A stretch of DNA of 64,000 bases, taken from positions 124,001-188,000 of the forward strand of contig CAYLUN010000002.1 in the NCBI GenBank assembly GCA_964386865.1, given 5' to 3'. Within the stretch, counting starts at the first letter, position 1; each line of letters starts with the position of its first letter. Below are positions 33,539-41,995 of this stretch, piece after piece. The notes under the pieces were generated by a model, which saw nothing but the letters and a program-made list of their open reading frames with translations, was not told where the DNA came from and did no database searches. The position numbers were made by a program, and so were the translations under genes. The stretch comes from CAYLUN01 sp964386865 (GTDB taxonomy: Bacteria > Verrucomicrobiota > Kiritimatiellia > RFP12 > UBA1067).

Positions 33539-34840
33539 ATGAGCGAAACGGTGCATGTGGCGGGGATCGGCGGAGTCGGGATGAGCGCCTTGGCGCAGGC
33601 GCTGCTGGACGCGGGCACGGCGGTCACGGGGTCGGACCGGCTGCTGGACACGGGCGACCTGACGGAGGCGCTGGCGTGCCTGAAGGCGCAGGGCGTGGCG
33701 CTCTGCCCGCAGGACGGCTCGGGCGTGACGCCGCGGACGGCGCGGCTGGTGGTCAGCACGGCGATCGAGGCGGACAACCCCGAGATGGTGCGGGCGCAGG
33801 CGCTGGGCGTGCCGGTGGTGCACCGCGCGGCGGAGCTGGCGCGGCTGACCGAGGGCCGGCGGCTGATCGCCGTAACGGGCACGTGCGGCAAGAGCACGGT
33901 GACGGCTATGCTCGGCTCCCTGCTGGAGGGCGCGGGCTTCGACCCGTTCGTCGTGAACGGCGCGGCCGTGGCGGGGTGGGACGCGGGCGGCACGCGCATC
34001 GGATCTGTCCGCAGCGGCGGCGCGTGGGCGGTGGTCGAGGCGGACGAGTCGGACAAGTCGCTGCTGGTCTTCAAGCCTGAGCACGCGGTGATCACCAACG
34101 CCTCGGCCGACCACTTCGCGCTGGCCGAGACGCTGTCGCTCTTTGCGTCGTTCCGCGCGCGTGTGCCGGGCGTGGTGATCGACGGCTTGCAGGAGTCGGG
34201 CGGCCCCGAGGGGCTTCGGCTGGAGGGCTGGAACGGCTGTTTCACGTGGGAGGGTGTCGAATACGTCGTGCCGATGCCGGGTGCGCACAACGTGCACAAC
34301 GCGTGGCACGCGGTGCGCCTGGCGCGGGCGCTGGGCGCCGACCCGGCGCGGCTGCGCGAGGCGCTGCGCGGGTTCGGCGGCGTGGAGCGCCGGCTGCAGC
34401 GGGTGGGGTCGTGCGGCGGCGCGGCGGTGGTGGACGACTACGCGCACAACCCCGAGAAGCTGGCCGCGGCGTGGGCCACGCTGGCGGGGTCGTTTCCGGC
34501 GGGCGTGTGCGCGGTGTGGCGGCCGCACGGCTATGCGCCGCTGCGCAAGATGATGGAGGGGCTTGTGGCGGCGTTCGCGCGCGTCTGCCGGCCCGTTGAT
34601 AGTCTGATTTTGCTGCCAGTTTACGACGCGGGCGGCACGGCCGACCGCAGCGTCGGCAGCGACGTTTTGGCTTCCCAGCTGCGCGGCAAAGGTGTTACAG
34701 TGAGAACTGTTCCGACCTTGGAGGCTGCTGAGGCGCTGATGCGCGAGCAGGCTGCTGGCGGCGCGGGCGTTCTGGTGACGTTCGGCGCCCGCGACCCGGG
34801 GCTGCCGCGGCTGGCGCGCCGGCTGGCCGCCGGAAGTTGA
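33539..34840 (+). CDS. MurC-like Mur ligase
   Basis: A protein of 433 residues from the ATG at 33539 (GAAGGG upstream). It has the three Mur-ligase domains: N-terminal Rossmann (H-V-A-G-I-G-G-V-G-M-S-A-L-A, as in MurC), central ATP-binding domain and C-terminal domain. The ATP loop reads V-T-G-T-C-G-K-S-T (112-120), whereas MurC and Mpl normally have G-T-H-G-K-T-T. Other conserved elements are V-E-A-D-E-S-D, G-A-H-N-V-H-N-A and V-D-D-Y-A-H-N-P-E-K. MurC adds L-Ala to UDP-MurNAc and Mpl recycles tripeptide. The altered loop and the absence of other mur genes leave the true substrate open. Confidence 0.78.
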   Translation: MSETVHVAGIGGVGMSALAQALLDAGTAVTGSDRLLDTGDLTEALACLKAQGVALCPQDGSGVTPRTARLVVSTAIEADNPEMVRAQALGVPVVHRAAELARLTEGRRLIAVTGTCGKSTVTAMLGSLLEGAGFDPFVVNGAAVAGWDAGGTRIGSVRSGGAWAVVEADESDKSLLVFKPEHAVITNASADHFALAETLSLFASFRARVPGVVIDGLQESGGPEGLRLEGWNGCFTWEGVEYVVPMPGAHNVHNAWHAVRLARALGADPARLREALRGFGGVERRLQRVGSCGGAAVVDDYAHNPEKLAAAWATLAGSFPAGVCAVWRPHGYAPLRKMMEGLVAAFARVCRPVDSLILLPVYDAGGTADRSVGSDVLASQLRGKGVTVRTVPTLEAAEALMREQAAGGAGVLVTFGARDPGLPRLARRLAAGS

Positions 34841-34859
34841 ATGCGCGAGGAGGTGTAGC

Positions 34860-35441
34860 ATGAAGCGTGCTTTTTCAGTGGTCATGGTTTGCGCGCTGGT
34901 TTTGGGAGTGCAGGCGCAGTCGTGGGCCAAGAAGGACAAAGCGCCGGAGAAGTCCAAAGGCTTTATCGAGGATTTCGCGGCGGCCAAGAAAGAGGCTGCC
35001 GCGTTCAAGCAGCCGATCTTCGCCTTCTTCACGGGCAGCGACTGGTGCGGCTGGTGTATGAAGCTGCGCAGCGAGGCGCTGGACACGAAAGCGTTCGAAA
35101 AGTTCGCGGCTGACAACCTGATCCTGCTCGAGGTGGATTTCCCTCAGAACAAGAAGCAGTCCGCCGCGCTTAAGAAGCAGAACGAGGAGCTGGCCGCTCA
35201 GTACAAGGTCTCTGGATACCCGGACGTGTTCCTGCTGGACGCTGAGGGCAAGGAGCTGGGCCGTACCGGCTATCAGACGGGCGGCGCCGAGGCGTACGTG
35301 GCGCATCTCAAGGAGTTGCTGGGCAAGGCTGGCATTACGGCGGTGGATAAGCCCGCGGCGGGCAAGGCGCAGTCGGCTTACGAGAAGATGAAGGCCGGGA
35401 AGGCTGACCCGGCAGCGGGCGGAGCGGCGAAGAACGAGTAG
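34860..35441 (+). CDS. Exported thioredoxin-fold protein with CGWC active site
   Basis: A protein of 193 residues with a signal peptide (cleavage near V-Q-A-Q-S around residue 20). The thioredoxin-like core contains F-F-T-G-S-D-W-C-G-W-C-M-K-L (redox CxxC) and the cis-Pro loop V-S-G-Y-P-D-V-F-L-L. A Lys/Ala-rich tail of ~45 residues follows. It belongs with periplasmic thioredoxin-like (Thioredoxin_7-type) proteins. AGGAGG lies upstream of the ATG at 34860. It follows the Mur ligase by 19 nt and precedes the LpxC-like gene by 22 nt, so the three are probably one envelope-related operon. Confidence 0.88.
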   Translation: MKRAFSVVMVCALVLGVQAQSWAKKDKAPEKSKGFIEDFAAAKKEAAAFKQPIFAFFTGSDWCGWCMKLRSEALDTKAFEKFAADNLILLEVDFPQNKKQSAALKKQNEELAAQYKVSGYPDVFLLDAEGKELGRTGYQTGGAEAYVAHLKELLGKAGITAVDKPAAGKAQSAYEKMKAGKADPAAGGAAKNE

Positions 35442-35463
35442 TGTCTGGAGAGTGACTGAGCGT

Positions 35464-36492
35464 ATGGATTTTTCTTATCCGGTTGGCAAGGTGATGCTGG
35501 GCGAGACCCAGTCCGTGAGGCAGGCGTACGAGCGGTTTCATGCGCAGGCCGTTGATGTGGTGGACGTGTGCGAGGGCGCGACGGGCTTCTCCGACCGGCG
35601 CACGACGCTGGCGGGCGAGCGGTCGGTGACCGGCCCCGGCACCTTCTACGGCCGGGCGCAGCGCACGCTGACGTTCGGGCCGTCCCGCGACTACGGCTGG
35701 TGGATCGACCGCACGGATCTGGCGGAGCAGCTGAAGACCCACGTGACGATCCGCAACGTGTGGACCTCGGCCCGAAACATCGTGCTGCGCAGCGGCAACC
35801 CGCACAACTACCTGCGCATGGTCGAGCACATCGTGGCGCTGCGGCTGGGCATGGGCGTGGACGACGTGGTCATCCGCGTCAACTCCGGCGATCCGCCGCT
35901 CTTCGTCCGCAGCAGCATGGATCTCGTGGAGGCGATCGAGCAGGCGGGCGTGGTCGAGCGCCCCGAGCCCGCGCGCTACGTGACGGTCAAAGAGCCGGTG
36001 ACCTTCGGGGGCGACCGCGGCGACTTCCTGACCTTCCTGCCGCCCGAGAACGGCGAGCGGAAGCTGCGCCTCGACTGCGCGGTCGACTTCAGCTCGATCA
36101 TCGGCAAGCAGCGCATCGTTTTCGACGTGACGCCCAAGACCTTCAGCCACGGCGCCTTCGCGCGCACCAACGCCTCGCATTCGCAGATGATGATGGTGCG
36201 CGCCTTCGGGTTCCTGTTCGCGGACACGCGCAACCTGGGCTACACGACGGACAACATCCTGATCCACGGCAAGAAGAAGTTCTACGGCGAGCCGCGCTTC
36301 GTCCAGGAGGGCGGAGGCAAGGCGCTGGAGCCGGTGTGGCACCGCGCCACGCTGGACCTGCTGGCGGCGATCGCGCTGATCGACACGGGCCGCTTCGTCG
36401 GACGCGTCGTGTCGTACCGCGCCGGCCACACGCTGGACGTGCGCGCGATCGGGCAGCTCTACCTGCACGACCTGCTGACGCCGCTGTCGTGA
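35464..36492 (+). CDS. LpxC-like UDP-acyl-GlcNAc deacetylase homologue with altered active-site residues
   Basis: A protein of 342 residues; a GTG at 35452 is an alternative start. The fold of LpxC, the committed lipid A enzyme, is recognisable. G-P-G-T-F-Y-G followed by L-T-F-G-P and R-T-D-L matches domain I. M-V-E-H-I-V-A-L matches the Glu78-His79 motif. R-A-F-G-F and the final Y-R-A-G-H match domain II. However, the zinc motif HxxxD followed by xxxD (H-K-x-x-D-x-x-G-D in LpxC) reads W-H-R-A-T-L-D-L-L-A-A. Aligning the Asp puts Arg at the His238 position, with His one residue earlier, and the Asp246 position is Ala. It may be inactive or have changed function. Confidence 0.72.
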   Translation: MDFSYPVGKVMLGETQSVRQAYERFHAQAVDVVDVCEGATGFSDRRTTLAGERSVTGPGTFYGRAQRTLTFGPSRDYGWWIDRTDLAEQLKTHVTIRNVWTSARNIVLRSGNPHNYLRMVEHIVALRLGMGVDDVVIRVNSGDPPLFVRSSMDLVEAIEQAGVVERPEPARYVTVKEPVTFGGDRGDFLTFLPPENGERKLRLDCAVDFSSIIGKQRIVFDVTPKTFSHGAFARTNASHSQMMMVRAFGFLFADTRNLGYTTDNILIHGKKKFYGEPRFVQEGGGKALEPVWHRATLDLLAAIALIDTGRFVGRVVSYRAGHTLDVRAIGQLYLHDLLTPLS

Positions 36493-37033
36493 GGCTGGGC
36501 GCCGGAGGCGGAATACGGAGCAGACCTGTCCCCAGGGCGGGCAGTACGCCGTCAATCCCGTCGGACAAGATACCGCATGCTCCGCCCACGGCTCGCTGGC
36601 CGGCGCCCGCGCGCAAAGGGCCGGCCGGCCGGGCCATCAGGCGCAGGCTGTCGACGTGGATGCCGCGCCCCAAGTGGAGCGCTGACGCGTCCGCGTTCAG
36701 CCAAAAACGGGATGATAGGGCTGGACGCACGCGCGATTCGGTTGCCGGGTTCAGTACGGCGGGCGCTACGAGCCCGCCGAAAACTGCAGCGGTCGGCTCG
36801 TAGATCCGGCCGTACCGGCGCAAGCGACGTACATAACACGTCCGTGCTCGGTCTGGATACCGTCGGCTCGCCATGGCCAAGCGTGTGCGGCGGCTGCCGA
36901 ACGTCAAGGGATCGGGGGGCGGGAGCGTCGAGTGAAGCGACGGCTTCGACTCAATCGATTTGTTCGACTCACTCGATTCCGTCGATGGAAAATGGGGAAT
37001 GTGGGAATCACGGGATGGACGCCCGTGCCACTA
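36493..37033. other. Intergenic island with nested inverted and direct repeats
   Basis: A 540-bp stretch between convergent genes, with no believable gene. It holds a 21-nt inverted repeat matching at 18 of 21 positions (36754-36774 with 36795-36815), and, sharing its left arm, a perfect 8-bp hairpin CGGCGGGC/GCCCGCCG (36757-36779). It also holds an inverted pair TCGAGTGA/TCACTCGA (36929-36936, 36969-36976), a direct repeat CGACTCAATCGATT / CGACTCACTCGATT (36947, 36965), and a hairpin CACGGG/CCCGTG (37009-37027) at the 3' side of carA. Confidence 0.6.
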
Positions 37034-38185
37034 CTACGCGCTCAGGATCAGCTTTTTGAACTGGCTGAAGAGGTAGCGCGAGTCGTGGGGGCCGGGGGCG
37101 GCTTCGGGGTGGTACTGCACCGAGAAGACCGGCTCCTTGCGGTGACGCATGCCCTCGACGGTGCTGTCGTTGAGGTTGATGTGCGTGACCTCGACGGTGG
37201 CCTTGTCCAGCGACTCCATGTCCACCATGAAGTTGTGGTTCTGCGAGGTGATCTCGACCTTGCCGGAGGCGAGCTCCTGCACGGGGTGGTTGCAGCCGTG
37301 GTGGCCGAACTTGAGGCGGCGCGTGCGTCCGCCCAGGGCCCAGCCGAGGAGCTGGTGGCCGAGGCAGATGCCCATCATGGGGGCCTTGCCGACGAGCGCG
37401 CGGATGTTCTCGATGGCGTAGGCGAGCGCGGCCGGGTCGGCTGGGCCGTTCGAGAGGAAGATGCCGGCGGGCTTCAGGGCGAGCACCTCGGCGGCCGGGG
37501 TTTTGGCCGGCACGACGGTGACGCGCATGCCCTGCTGGCGCAGGCGGCGCAGGATGTTGAACTTGATGCCGAAGTCGTAGGCCACGACCGGGATCTCGGC
37601 TTCGGGCAGCGGCGACTCCGCAATGCCCCAGGTGGCCGACATCGTGTCGTCGGGGTCGAAGACGTAAGGCGTCTTGGTCGAGACCTTGAAGGCGTAGTCC
37701 TGGCCGTCGAGACCCTCCCAGGCGCGGGCGCGCTTGACGCCCTCCTCGTGGGTGATGGAGCCGGTGGCGCAGAGGTAGCCCTTCGGCGTGCCCTTGTTGC
37801 GGAGCTGGATGGTAAGGGCGCGCGTGTCGATGCCCGCGAGGCCGGGCACGCCGGCGGCGATCAGGGCTTCAGCTAGCGCGTGCTGGGAGCGCCAGTTGCT
37901 CGGCTCGGTGTAGTGGTGGATGATCAGGCCCTCGGCGTGGATGCGCGCGGACTCGTAGTCCGGCGCGTTGAAGCCGGTGTTGCCGATCTCGGGGGCGGTG
38001 AGTGTGACGAGCTGGCCGGCGTAAGAGGGGTCGGTCAGGATCTCCTCGTAGCCGGGCGTGCCGGTGTTGAAGACGACTTCGCCGAGGCGGTCGACGGGCG
38101 CTCCGAAGGACCAGGCCGGGTAGACGGTGCCGTCCGCGAGGGCGAGGAAGGCTTTCTTGTCGCGCTGTTGTTGCCAGTTGTACAT
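37034..38185 (-). CDS. carA: Carbamoyl-phosphate synthase small (glutaminase) subunit
   Basis: A protein of 383 residues, normal length. The N-terminal CarA domain is followed by a class I glutamine amidotransferase with the nucleophile Cys in M-M-G-I-C-L-G-H-Q and His-Glu in Y-H-P-E-A. It hydrolyses glutamine and channels ammonia to CarB for arginine and pyrimidine synthesis. It lies downstream of carB on the same strand, the reverse of the usual carA-carB order. Its leader has no Shine-Dalgarno and contains the repeat unit at 38200-38234. Confidence 0.97.
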   Translation of the reverse strand: MYNWQQQRDKKAFLALADGTVYPAWSFGAPVDRLGEVVFNTGTPGYEEILTDPSYAGQLVTLTAPEIGNTGFNAPDYESARIHAEGLIIHHYTEPSNWRSQHALAEALIAAGVPGLAGIDTRALTIQLRNKGTPKGYLCATGSITHEEGVKRARAWEGLDGQDYAFKVSTKTPYVFDPDDTMSATWGIAESPLPEAEIPVVAYDFGIKFNILRRLRQQGMRVTVVPAKTPAAEVLALKPAGIFLSNGPADPAALAYAIENIRALVGKAPMMGICLGHQLLGWALGGRTRRLKFGHHGCNHPVQELASGKVEITSQNHNFMVDMESLDKATVEVTHINLNDSTVEGMRHRKEPVFSVQYHPEAAPGPHDSRYLFSQFKKLILSA

Positions 38186-38199
38186 AAGAGTTTGGGAGG

Positions 38200-38234
38200 G
38201 GTTGGGGAGGTTCTCGGTTCAGCGGTTGGGGGGC
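38200..38234 (-). repeat. Single copy of the leader repeat in front of carA
   Basis: On the plus strand it begins GGTTGGGGAGGTTC and contains CGGTTCAGCGGTTGGGG, matching the units at 8031-8103. It sits 14 bp from the carA start codon between carB and carA, in the same orientation and position relative to the gene as at the M3 peptidase. A partial copy flanks each side. Confidence 0.65.
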
Positions 38235-38245
38235 GCCCGCACAGG

Positions 38246-41200
38246 TCAGGCGTTGGGGGTCGAGGGCTTGGCGGCGGACCGCACGACTTTGCGGTTGTAC
38301 TCTTGGAGGGAGAGGACCTCGCAGCGCTTGAGCGTGCGCAGGCGCTTGATGCCGTCCACGGCGGACTGGAGCCCGCGCACGGTGGTGGTGATCGGCAGGC
38401 CGCGGCGGATGGCCTCGGTGCGCATGATCACCTCGTCCTTGGCCGGCTTGGCGCCGGAGGGGACGTTGACGATCCACTGGATCTCGTTGTCGAGGATCAG
38501 GTCGAGGGCGTTAGGGCGGCCCTCGGAGATGCGGAACACGGCGCGGGCCTTGATGCCGGCCTCGCGCAGGGCCGTGGCCGTGCCGCGCGTGGCGTAGATC
38601 GCGTAGCCGAGGTCGGCCAGCTCGCGGGCCATGAAGACGGTGTCGCGCTTGTCGTGGTCGGCGACGCTGAGGAAAACGTTGCCCTCCATCGGCAGCGGGT
38701 TGCCCGCGCCGAGCTGGCTCTTGACGTAGGCCATGCCGGGGTCGTGGTCCATGCCCATGACCTCGCCGGTGGAGTGCATCTCCGGGGTGAGGAGCGCGTC
38801 GCAGCCGGGGAAGCGGTTGAAGGGCAGCACCGCCTCCTTGAAGGCGAAGTGGCGGATGGTGACCTCTTTCGTGAAGCCGAGCTGCTTGAGCGTGCTGCCG
38901 GCCATGCAGAGGGCGGCGAGGCGCGCGAGCGGCACGCCGATGGCCTTGCTGACGTAGGGCACGGTGCGCGAGGCGCGCGGGTTGACCTCGAGGATGTACA
39001 CGACGTCGTTCTGCACGGCGTACTGCACGTTCATGAGGCCGATGACGTTCAGCTCTTTGGCAAGGGCGTGCGTGTAGCGCCGGATCTCGTCGCAGACGGC
39101 CGGCTTGAGGCTGCGGGGCGGGATGCTGCAGGCGCTGTCGCCCGAATGGATGCCGGCCTTTTCGACGTGCTCCATAATCGCGCCGAGCACCTGGATCTTG
39201 CCGTCCGCGATGCAGTCGACGTCCACCTCGATGGCGTCCTCGAGGAACTTGTCGATGAGGACCGGGTGGCCCTCGGAAGCGGCGAAGGCCTCCGTGACGA
39301 AGGACGCGAGCGACTCCTCGTCGTACACGATGGCCATGGCGCGGCCGCCGAGCACGAAGGAGGGGCGGACGAGCACGGGGAAGCCGATGCGGCGGGCCAC
39401 GGCGAGCGCGCCCGCGTAGTCGAGCGCCGTGCCGTTGTCGGGCTGGCGCACGCCCACCTTGTCGGCGAGCTGCTTGAAGAACTCGCGGTCCTCCGCCTTC
39501 TCGATGCTCTCGGGCGAGGTGCCGATGACGGTGACGCCGTTGGCGGCGAGGGCTTTGGCGAGGTTGAGCGGGGTCTGGCCGCCGAACTGGACGATCACGC
39601 CGTCGCAGGCCTCGCGGCGGTAGATGGCGAGCACGTCCTCGAGGGTGACGGGCTCAAAGTAGAGCTTGTCCGAGGTGTCGTAGTCGGTGGAGACCGTTTC
39701 GGGGTTGCTGTTGACCATGATCGTCTCGAAGCCGGCTTCGCGCAGGGCGTAGCAGGCGTGGACGCAGCAGTAGTCGAACTCGATGCCTTGCCCGATGCGG
39801 TTGGGGCCGCCGCCGAGGATCATGATCTTTTTCTTGGCGGACGGCGCGGAGGCCGCCCCTCCAGGGGCTGCGGCGTTGCCGAGGTCGGAGAGATCCGTGG
39901 CCGTGGACCACGTGGAGTAGAAGTACGGGGTGAAGGCCTTGAACTCCGCGGCGCAGGTGTCGACCAGGCCGTAGACCGGCGCGAGGCCAAGCGACGCGCG
40001 CGTGTTGCGCACGTCGGCTTCGGTCGAGCGCGTCAGAAAGGCGATCTGCTTGTCGGAGTAGCCGAACTCCTTGGTCTGCCGGAAGAGCGGCAGGTCGGCG
40101 GCCAGCGCGGCGAGCGAGCCCGCCTTGCGGATCTCGTCCTCGAAGGCAACGAGCTCGTGGAGCTGGTTGAGGAACCACGGGTCGACCTTGGAGATCTTGA
40201 AGATGCGATCCACGCTCCAGCCGCGCACGAAAGCCTCGTGGATGTGGAAGATGCGGATGGGGCCGGCGTGGCGCAGGGCGTTCTCGAGCGACTCGTCGGT
40301 GAAGTGGCGGCTGACCTCGACGTCCTTGCCGTCTGCGCCGAAGCCGCCGCGGCCGATCTCGAGGGAGCGCAGGGCCTTCTGGATAGACTGCTGGAAGGTT
40401 TTGCCGATGGCCATGGTCTCGCCGACCGACTTCATGGAGGTCGTGAGGGCGGGGTTGGAGCCGGGGAACTTCTCGAAGGCGAAGCGCGGAACCTTGGTGA
40501 CCACGTAGTCGAGCGCGGGCTCGAAGCAGGCGGGGGTCTCGCGGGTGATGTCGTTGCGCAGCTCGTCGAGGGTGTAGCCGATGGCGAGCTTGGCGGCGAT
40601 GCGGGCGATGGGGAAGCCGGTGGCCTTGGAGGCGAGGGCCGAGGAGCGGCTGACGCGCGGGTTCATTTCGATGACTACGAGGCGGCCGTCGGCCGGGTTG
40701 ATGGCGAACTGCACGTTCGAGCCGCCGGTCTCGACGCCGATGACGCGCATGACGGCGATGGAGGCGTCGCGCAGGAGCTGGTACTCGCGGTCGGTCAGGG
40801 TCATGGCCGGCGCAACGGTGATGCTGTCGCCGGTGTGGATGCCCATGGGGTCGAAGTTCTCGATGGAGCAGATGATGGAGATGTTGTCCTTGCGGTCGCG
40901 CATGACCTCCATCTCGAACTCTTTCCAGCCGAGCACGGACTCTTCGACGAGGATCTCATGGACCGGGCTGAGGCTGATGCCGTTCGAGCAGATGGCCTCG
41001 AACTGCTGGGCGTCGTAGGCGATGCCGCCGCCGCTGCCGCCGAGCGTGAAGGCGGGGCGGATGATGATGGGGAACTCGCCGATTTCCTTCTTGATCTTCC
41101 ACGCGTCCTCGAGGGTGTGGGCGGTGCCGCTCCGGGGCACGTCAAGGCCGATCTGGATCATCGCGTCCTTGAAAAGCTGGCGGTCTTCGGCGCGGCGGAT

Positions 41201-41566
41201 GACCTCGGCGTTCGCGCCGATCATTTCGACCTGGTAGCGCTCGAGGATGCCCTGATCGGACAGGTTGATGGCGAGGTTGAGGGCGGTCTGGCCGCCGAGG
41301 GTCGGCAGAATGGCGTCGGGGCGCTCGCGCCGGATGATCTCGTGCAGGATCTCGACGGTCAGAGGCTCGATGTAGGTTCGGTCCGCGAACTCCGGGTCGG
41401 TCATGATGGTGGCCGGGTTGCTGTTCACGAGAACAACCTCGTAGCCCTCCTCGCGCAGGGCCTTGCAGGCCTGGGCGCCGGAATAGTCGAACTCGCAGGC
41501 TTGGCCGATGACGATCGGCCCCGCGCCGATGATCATGATCTTGGACAGGTCGTTTCTCTTGGGCAT
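38246..41566 (-). CDS. carB: Carbamoyl-phosphate synthase large subunit
   Basis: The start at 41566 (M-P-K-R-N-D-L-S-K-I) is chosen by family alignment over an upstream ATG at 41707; GGAG lies ~9 nt before it. A protein of 1106 residues with two homologous ATP-grasp halves (M-I-I-G-A-G-P-I-V-I-G-Q and M-I-L-G-G-G-P-N-R-I-G-Q begin the two nucleotide folds) and a C-terminal MGS-like allosteric domain. It makes carbamoyl phosphate from bicarbonate, two ATP and ammonia. A short Ala/Ser/Pro-rich insert (A-A-P-G-G-A-A-S-A-P-S-A) lies between the halves. Confidence 0.97.
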   Translation of the reverse strand: MPKRNDLSKIMIIGAGPIVIGQACEFDYSGAQACKALREEGYEVVLVNSNPATIMTDPEFADRTYIEPLTVEILHEIIRRERPDAILPTLGGQTALNLAINLSDQGILERYQVEMIGANAEVIRRAEDRQLFKDAMIQIGLDVPRSGTAHTLEDAWKIKKEIGEFPIIIRPAFTLGGSGGGIAYDAQQFEAICSNGISLSPVHEILVEESVLGWKEFEMEVMRDRKDNISIICSIENFDPMGIHTGDSITVAPAMTLTDREYQLLRDASIAVMRVIGVETGGSNVQFAINPADGRLVVIEMNPRVSRSSALASKATGFPIARIAAKLAIGYTLDELRNDITRETPACFEPALDYVVTKVPRFAFEKFPGSNPALTTSMKSVGETMAIGKTFQQSIQKALRSLEIGRGGFGADGKDVEVSRHFTDESLENALRHAGPIRIFHIHEAFVRGWSVDRIFKISKVDPWFLNQLHELVAFEDEIRKAGSLAALAADLPLFRQTKEFGYSDKQIAFLTRSTEADVRNTRASLGLAPVYGLVDTCAAEFKAFTPYFYSTWSTATDLSDLGNAAAPGGAASAPSAKKKIMILGGGPNRIGQGIEFDYCCVHACYALREAGFETIMVNSNPETVSTDYDTSDKLYFEPVTLEDVLAIYRREACDGVIVQFGGQTPLNLAKALAANGVTVIGTSPESIEKAEDREFFKQLADKVGVRQPDNGTALDYAGALAVARRIGFPVLVRPSFVLGGRAMAIVYDEESLASFVTEAFAASEGHPVLIDKFLEDAIEVDVDCIADGKIQVLGAIMEHVEKAGIHSGDSACSIPPRSLKPAVCDEIRRYTHALAKELNVIGLMNVQYAVQNDVVYILEVNPRASRTVPYVSKAIGVPLARLAALCMAGSTLKQLGFTKEVTIRHFAFKEAVLPFNRFPGCDALLTPEMHSTGEVMGMDHDPGMAYVKSQLGAGNPLPMEGNVFLSVADHDKRDTVFMARELADLGYAIYATRGTATALREAGIKARAVFRISEGRPNALDLILDNEIQWIVNVPSGAKPAKDEVIMRTEAIRRGLPITTTVRGLQSAVDGIKRLRTLKRCEVLSLQEYNRKVVRSAAKPSTPNA

Positions 41567-41995
41567 CTTGATGGGCTCCGGTCTGGCGTGTGCGTGTACA
41601 CACTTACTGTCAGCAGGGCGTGTGCCAAGGAGGGCTCGCCGAGGAACACGCAGGGCATGGGGCGGAAACGGGTTGACATGATACAAAAACGGCATGGCGT
41701 GCGCCACCAGATTGTGCTACGCTTTTCAAGATTAACGCGCCGAGGCGCCAGGCGGGTTTTGCGTGAGAGACAAAAATGTCCGTCACGCTGATAACGTTGT
41801 CCGTCGGCGACAATTATGTAGGCCTCCGGGCAGCCCTGTCCTGTGGCTGGCAGGCCCGACAATGGCCTCTGCGGGCGTTTCGACAATTCTGTCGCGCGGT
41901 TTGCTGCGAAAAGCGCGTGTCTGGGCGGTTTTCTATGGGGCGAACCGGCGGTACGGTAACCGGGGTGTTTTCTTGGCATGAGGAGTGCTTTTGAC
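41567..41995. promoter_or_regulatory. Divergent carB / purF control region
   Basis: A 430-bp divergent intergenic region. It holds dyads TTGTC-N7-GACAA (41797-41813) and CGACA-N4-TGTCG (41881-41894), another CGACAA at 41867-41872, and a repeated TGTCCGTC (41777, 41798). These look like sites for a shared repressor or activator but are unassigned. Clear core promoters were not identified. A GG-N10-GC element at 41975-41989 overlaps the purF ribosome site and is not convincing as a sigma-54 promoter. Confidence 0.4.

Noticed and set aside
36577..37059. A 160-codon plus-strand frame between the LpxC-like gene and carA
   Set aside because: It runs through inverted and direct repeats and into the carA 3' end. 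The translation is low-complexity, with no ribosome site.
37880..41791. A 1303-codon open frame on the plus strand opposite carB and carA
   Set aside because: It is an antisense shadow of two certain genes, caused by GC-rich third positions; its composition (Gly, Val, Asp, Leu, Ala) shows no family motif.
41975..41989. A sigma-54-like GG-N10-GC element just before purF
   Set aside because: It coincides with the AGGAG ribosome site and would place the transcript start at or after the start codon; the -12 side is also weak.
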